Below, piece after piece: positions 32,018 through 33,630 of a stretch of DNA of 33,630 nt. Both the position numbers and the translations under genes were made by a program. This stretch comes from Pseudomonadota bacterium (GTDB lineage: Bacteria; Pseudomonadota; Gammaproteobacteria; UBA9339): positions 1 through 33,630 of the forward strand of contig JAJXWM010000017.1 in NCBI GenBank assembly GCA_021781615.1. Direction: 5' to 3'. The first letter of the stretch is position 1. Every line of letters begins with the position of its first letter. The notes under the pieces are model-generated. The model worked only from the letters and a program-made list of their open reading frames with translations, searched no databases and had not been told where the DNA came from.

Positions 32018-33504
32018 ACTCGACTATCAAGTTTTTGACCTAATTCCTGTAAGCTACTAATATTCACCAAGGGAATAAAGCTGGAGGAGGTGGTGGATGA
32101 TTATTGGTGATAGTTTGCCATTTATTCAGGATTATGTTTTGGCATTAAATGAAGCTATAAAATTGCAGTCTCCAGATGCTGCACTTACCAGGATTCAACG
32201 TTATTGGTTATCATTTGTGATCCTTGGTTTGTTAGTAACAAATACTTTATGTTGGGCCCGTTTTGAAAGATTTAGTTGCGGCACTTATGGCATATCCAGT
32301 ATTTGTTGGATGTTTAAAAAAGCAAAAGTTGCTTGGAATTTACTGCTGTATGCAAGTGTAGCAAAGATCATCGAATATTATGGAATAAAATCAGGAGTGT
32401 TGGTAGTTGATGATACTGATTCGGAACGATCAAAAAACACGACCCAAATTGCCAGAGTACATAAGATAAGAGATAAAAAGCGTTCTGGCTTTTATAGTGG
32501 ACAAAATATAGTTTTTTTGTTGCTAGTAACTGATAAATTAAGCATCCCGGTTGGTTTTACGTTTTACGAGCCAGATCCTGCAATTACTGCTTGGAAAATA
32601 GAAGATAAGCGGTTACGAAAGAAAGGTGTAGCAAAGAGCTTTCGTCCCATGGCTCCAGAAAGGAACCCAGCTTATCCAACTAAAATAGCGCTTAGTTTAA
32701 AATTGCTTAATGAATTTACCAAGGGTTTTTCACCTATTAGAATCAAAGCGATTATTGCGGATAATCTTTACAGTAGCAAAGAATTTTTTGATGGTGCTAC
32801 TAAGCTTACTGGGCAACCTCAAGTTATTAGTCAGATCAAAAAAACGCAGTTGATAAATGTTAATGGTAAATTTGTTCCAGTTGGAGATTTTTTTGCAAGT
32901 TATAGTGGAAAAACTGAAGAGGTTATGTTACGGCATGCACCTAAAAAAATCACCTACCGTAGCACTAAATTTAAAGTAAAATCTCATGATAAGAGATTGT
33001 ATGTTATTGCTATCAAATATGAAGATGAGCCTGAGTACCGATATTTAGTAGCAAATGATACAACCTGGCGTGATATTGATATTATAAAGACATATGCATT
33101 TCGTTGGCTCGTGGAGGTTTTTATTCAGGATTGGAAATCTTATGAAGGATGGGATCAGCTGGCTATGCAAAGGGGAATAGATGGCTCAGAGCATGGCGTC
33201 ATCATTAGCCTTTTGAGTGACCATGCGCTTCATTTTCATCAAGATCAGCTGGCCCTGTATCAGAACAAGGAACCTGCGGCAACTGTAGGTTCCCTACGTG
33301 AAAAAGTCATGACGGAATCGTTGCTTGCCTTTATTAGAAACATTGTTGCCAGTGATGACCCTAAAACCATCTTTGATGAATATGCGTCAAAGATATCTGA
33401 GTTCTTTCAACTAAAGAGCTCTATCAAACATATGCGGGGTATTGATATGGAAGAATTACAGCCTCAAATTTAATAGGTTTTTTAGAAAAACTTGATAGTC
33501 GAGT
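32018..33504 (+). mobile_element. Complete IS4-type insertion sequence, 1487 bp
   Basis: Perfect 19-bp terminal inverted repeats ACTCGACTATCAAGTTTTT (32018-32036, and as reverse complement at 33486-33504) bound a single intact transposase gene. No target-site duplication is visible: the left flank is a T-run and the right flank begins tttagttgtc. The lack of duplication suggests a rearrangement after insertion or a very short duplication hidden in the T-runs. Confidence 0.9.
32097..33473 (+). CDS. IS4-family transposase
   Basis: The 458-residue DDE transposase has VLVVDDTDSERSK (first Asp, 105 or 106), IIADNLYSS (second Asp, 222) and the IS4 signature Y(2)R(3)E(6)K exactly: Y333, R336, E340, K347 in TYAFRWLVEVFIQDWK. 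The frame is uninterrupted, so the enzyme may be active. A long purine-rich ribosome-binding region (ggaggaggtggtgg) lies immediately before the ATG, stronger than for most genes here. The gene fills nearly all of the element between its inverted repeats. Confidence 0.95.
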   Translation: MIIGDSLPFIQDYVLALNEAIKLQSPDAALTRIQRYWLSFVILGLLVTNTLCWARFERFSCGTYGISSICWMFKKAKVAWNLLLYASVAKIIEYYGIKSGVLVVDDTDSERSKNTTQIARVHKIRDKKRSGFYSGQNIVFLLLVTDKLSIPVGFTFYEPDPAITAWKIEDKRLRKKGVAKSFRPMAPERNPAYPTKIALSLKLLNEFTKGFSPIRIKAIIADNLYSSKEFFDGATKLTGQPQVISQIKKTQLINVNGKFVPVGDFFASYSGKTEEVMLRHAPKKITYRSTKFKVKSHDKRLYVIAIKYEDEPEYRYLVANDTTWRDIDIIKTYAFRWLVEVFIQDWKSYEGWDQLAMQRGIDGSEHGVIISLLSDHALHFHQDQLALYQNKEPAATVGSLREKVMTESLLAFIRNIVASDDPKTIFDEYASKISEFFQLKSSIKHMRGIDMEELQPQI

Positions 33505-33630
33505 TTTAGTTGTCCATCAGTTTTTCCACACGCCCCGAAGGGCGCCAAACGATCCGAAGGACTCACACACAAGCCCACAAGCTTTTCTTTTGGGAATTCA
33601 ACCAATTTTCTAGGTCCGTGAAATAGGGCA
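33505..33630. other. Right flank of the IS element, no gene
   Basis: A short hairpin CGCCC-CGAA-GGGCG lies at 33531-33544. No coding frame or recognisable element is seen before the window ends. Confidence 0.4.

Overview
The window is AT-rich bacterial chromosome. It most resembles a host-associated gammaproteobacterium of the Legionellales/Coxiella type. This is inferred from the gene content (smg-dprA facing def-fmt, a DksA with an RNA-polymerase-binding DPVDRA tip, UvrD, class II LysRS), the low GC, the duplicated-permease anion-type ABC transporter, and the scatter of decayed mobile DNA. No rRNA, tRNA or CRISPR array was recognised.

Layout. 1-1250: no intact gene; an ERIC-like palindrome and a decayed group II intron on the minus strand (maturase tail plus domains V/VI). 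1254-2874: a CofE-type gamma-glutamyl ligase and pgeF. 2882-6942 (minus): topA, smg, dprA. 7109-9117: def and fmt, separated by a small minus-strand gene for a double-glycine-leader peptide. 9169-14309 (minus): a small hypothetical gene, a membrane metallophosphoesterase, a branched-chain-type aminotransferase and uvrD. 14530-18601: an HTH regulator with an S24-like tail lacking the catalytic serine, divergent from an ABC transporter made of a duplicated permease and an ATPase with an extra C-terminal domain. 18688-19491: a CpdA-like phosphodiesterase. 19492-24198 (minus): three exported proteins, namely two paralogues of an unrecognised cysteine-containing family and one inverse-autotransporter barrel with a very reduced passenger. 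24448-26694 (minus): dksA-lysS, with a long lysine-rich N-terminal extension on DksA. 26923-27618: an exported stand-alone PAS protein. 27619-29126: a transposase fragment, hairpins, a second double-glycine-leader peptide and two pentanucleotide repeat tracts. 29208-31748: a glycine-zipper lipoprotein, an MBL-fold hydrolase, a NodB-like deacetylase and CsaA. 31761-33630: a structured candidate small RNA ending in a strong terminator, then a complete IS4-type element placed exactly at the terminator's end.

How the genes work together. The housekeeping blocks are conserved: topology/competence (topA-smg-dprA), N-terminal formylation and its removal (def, fmt), and stringent response with translation (dksA-lysS). 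The accessory material is mostly envelope-directed. The best candidates for undescribed biology are the exported three-gene block at 19492-24198, the two double-glycine-leader peptides that have no transporter nearby, and the structured RNA at about 31890-32017. All functional statements about these are inference from sequence patterns only.
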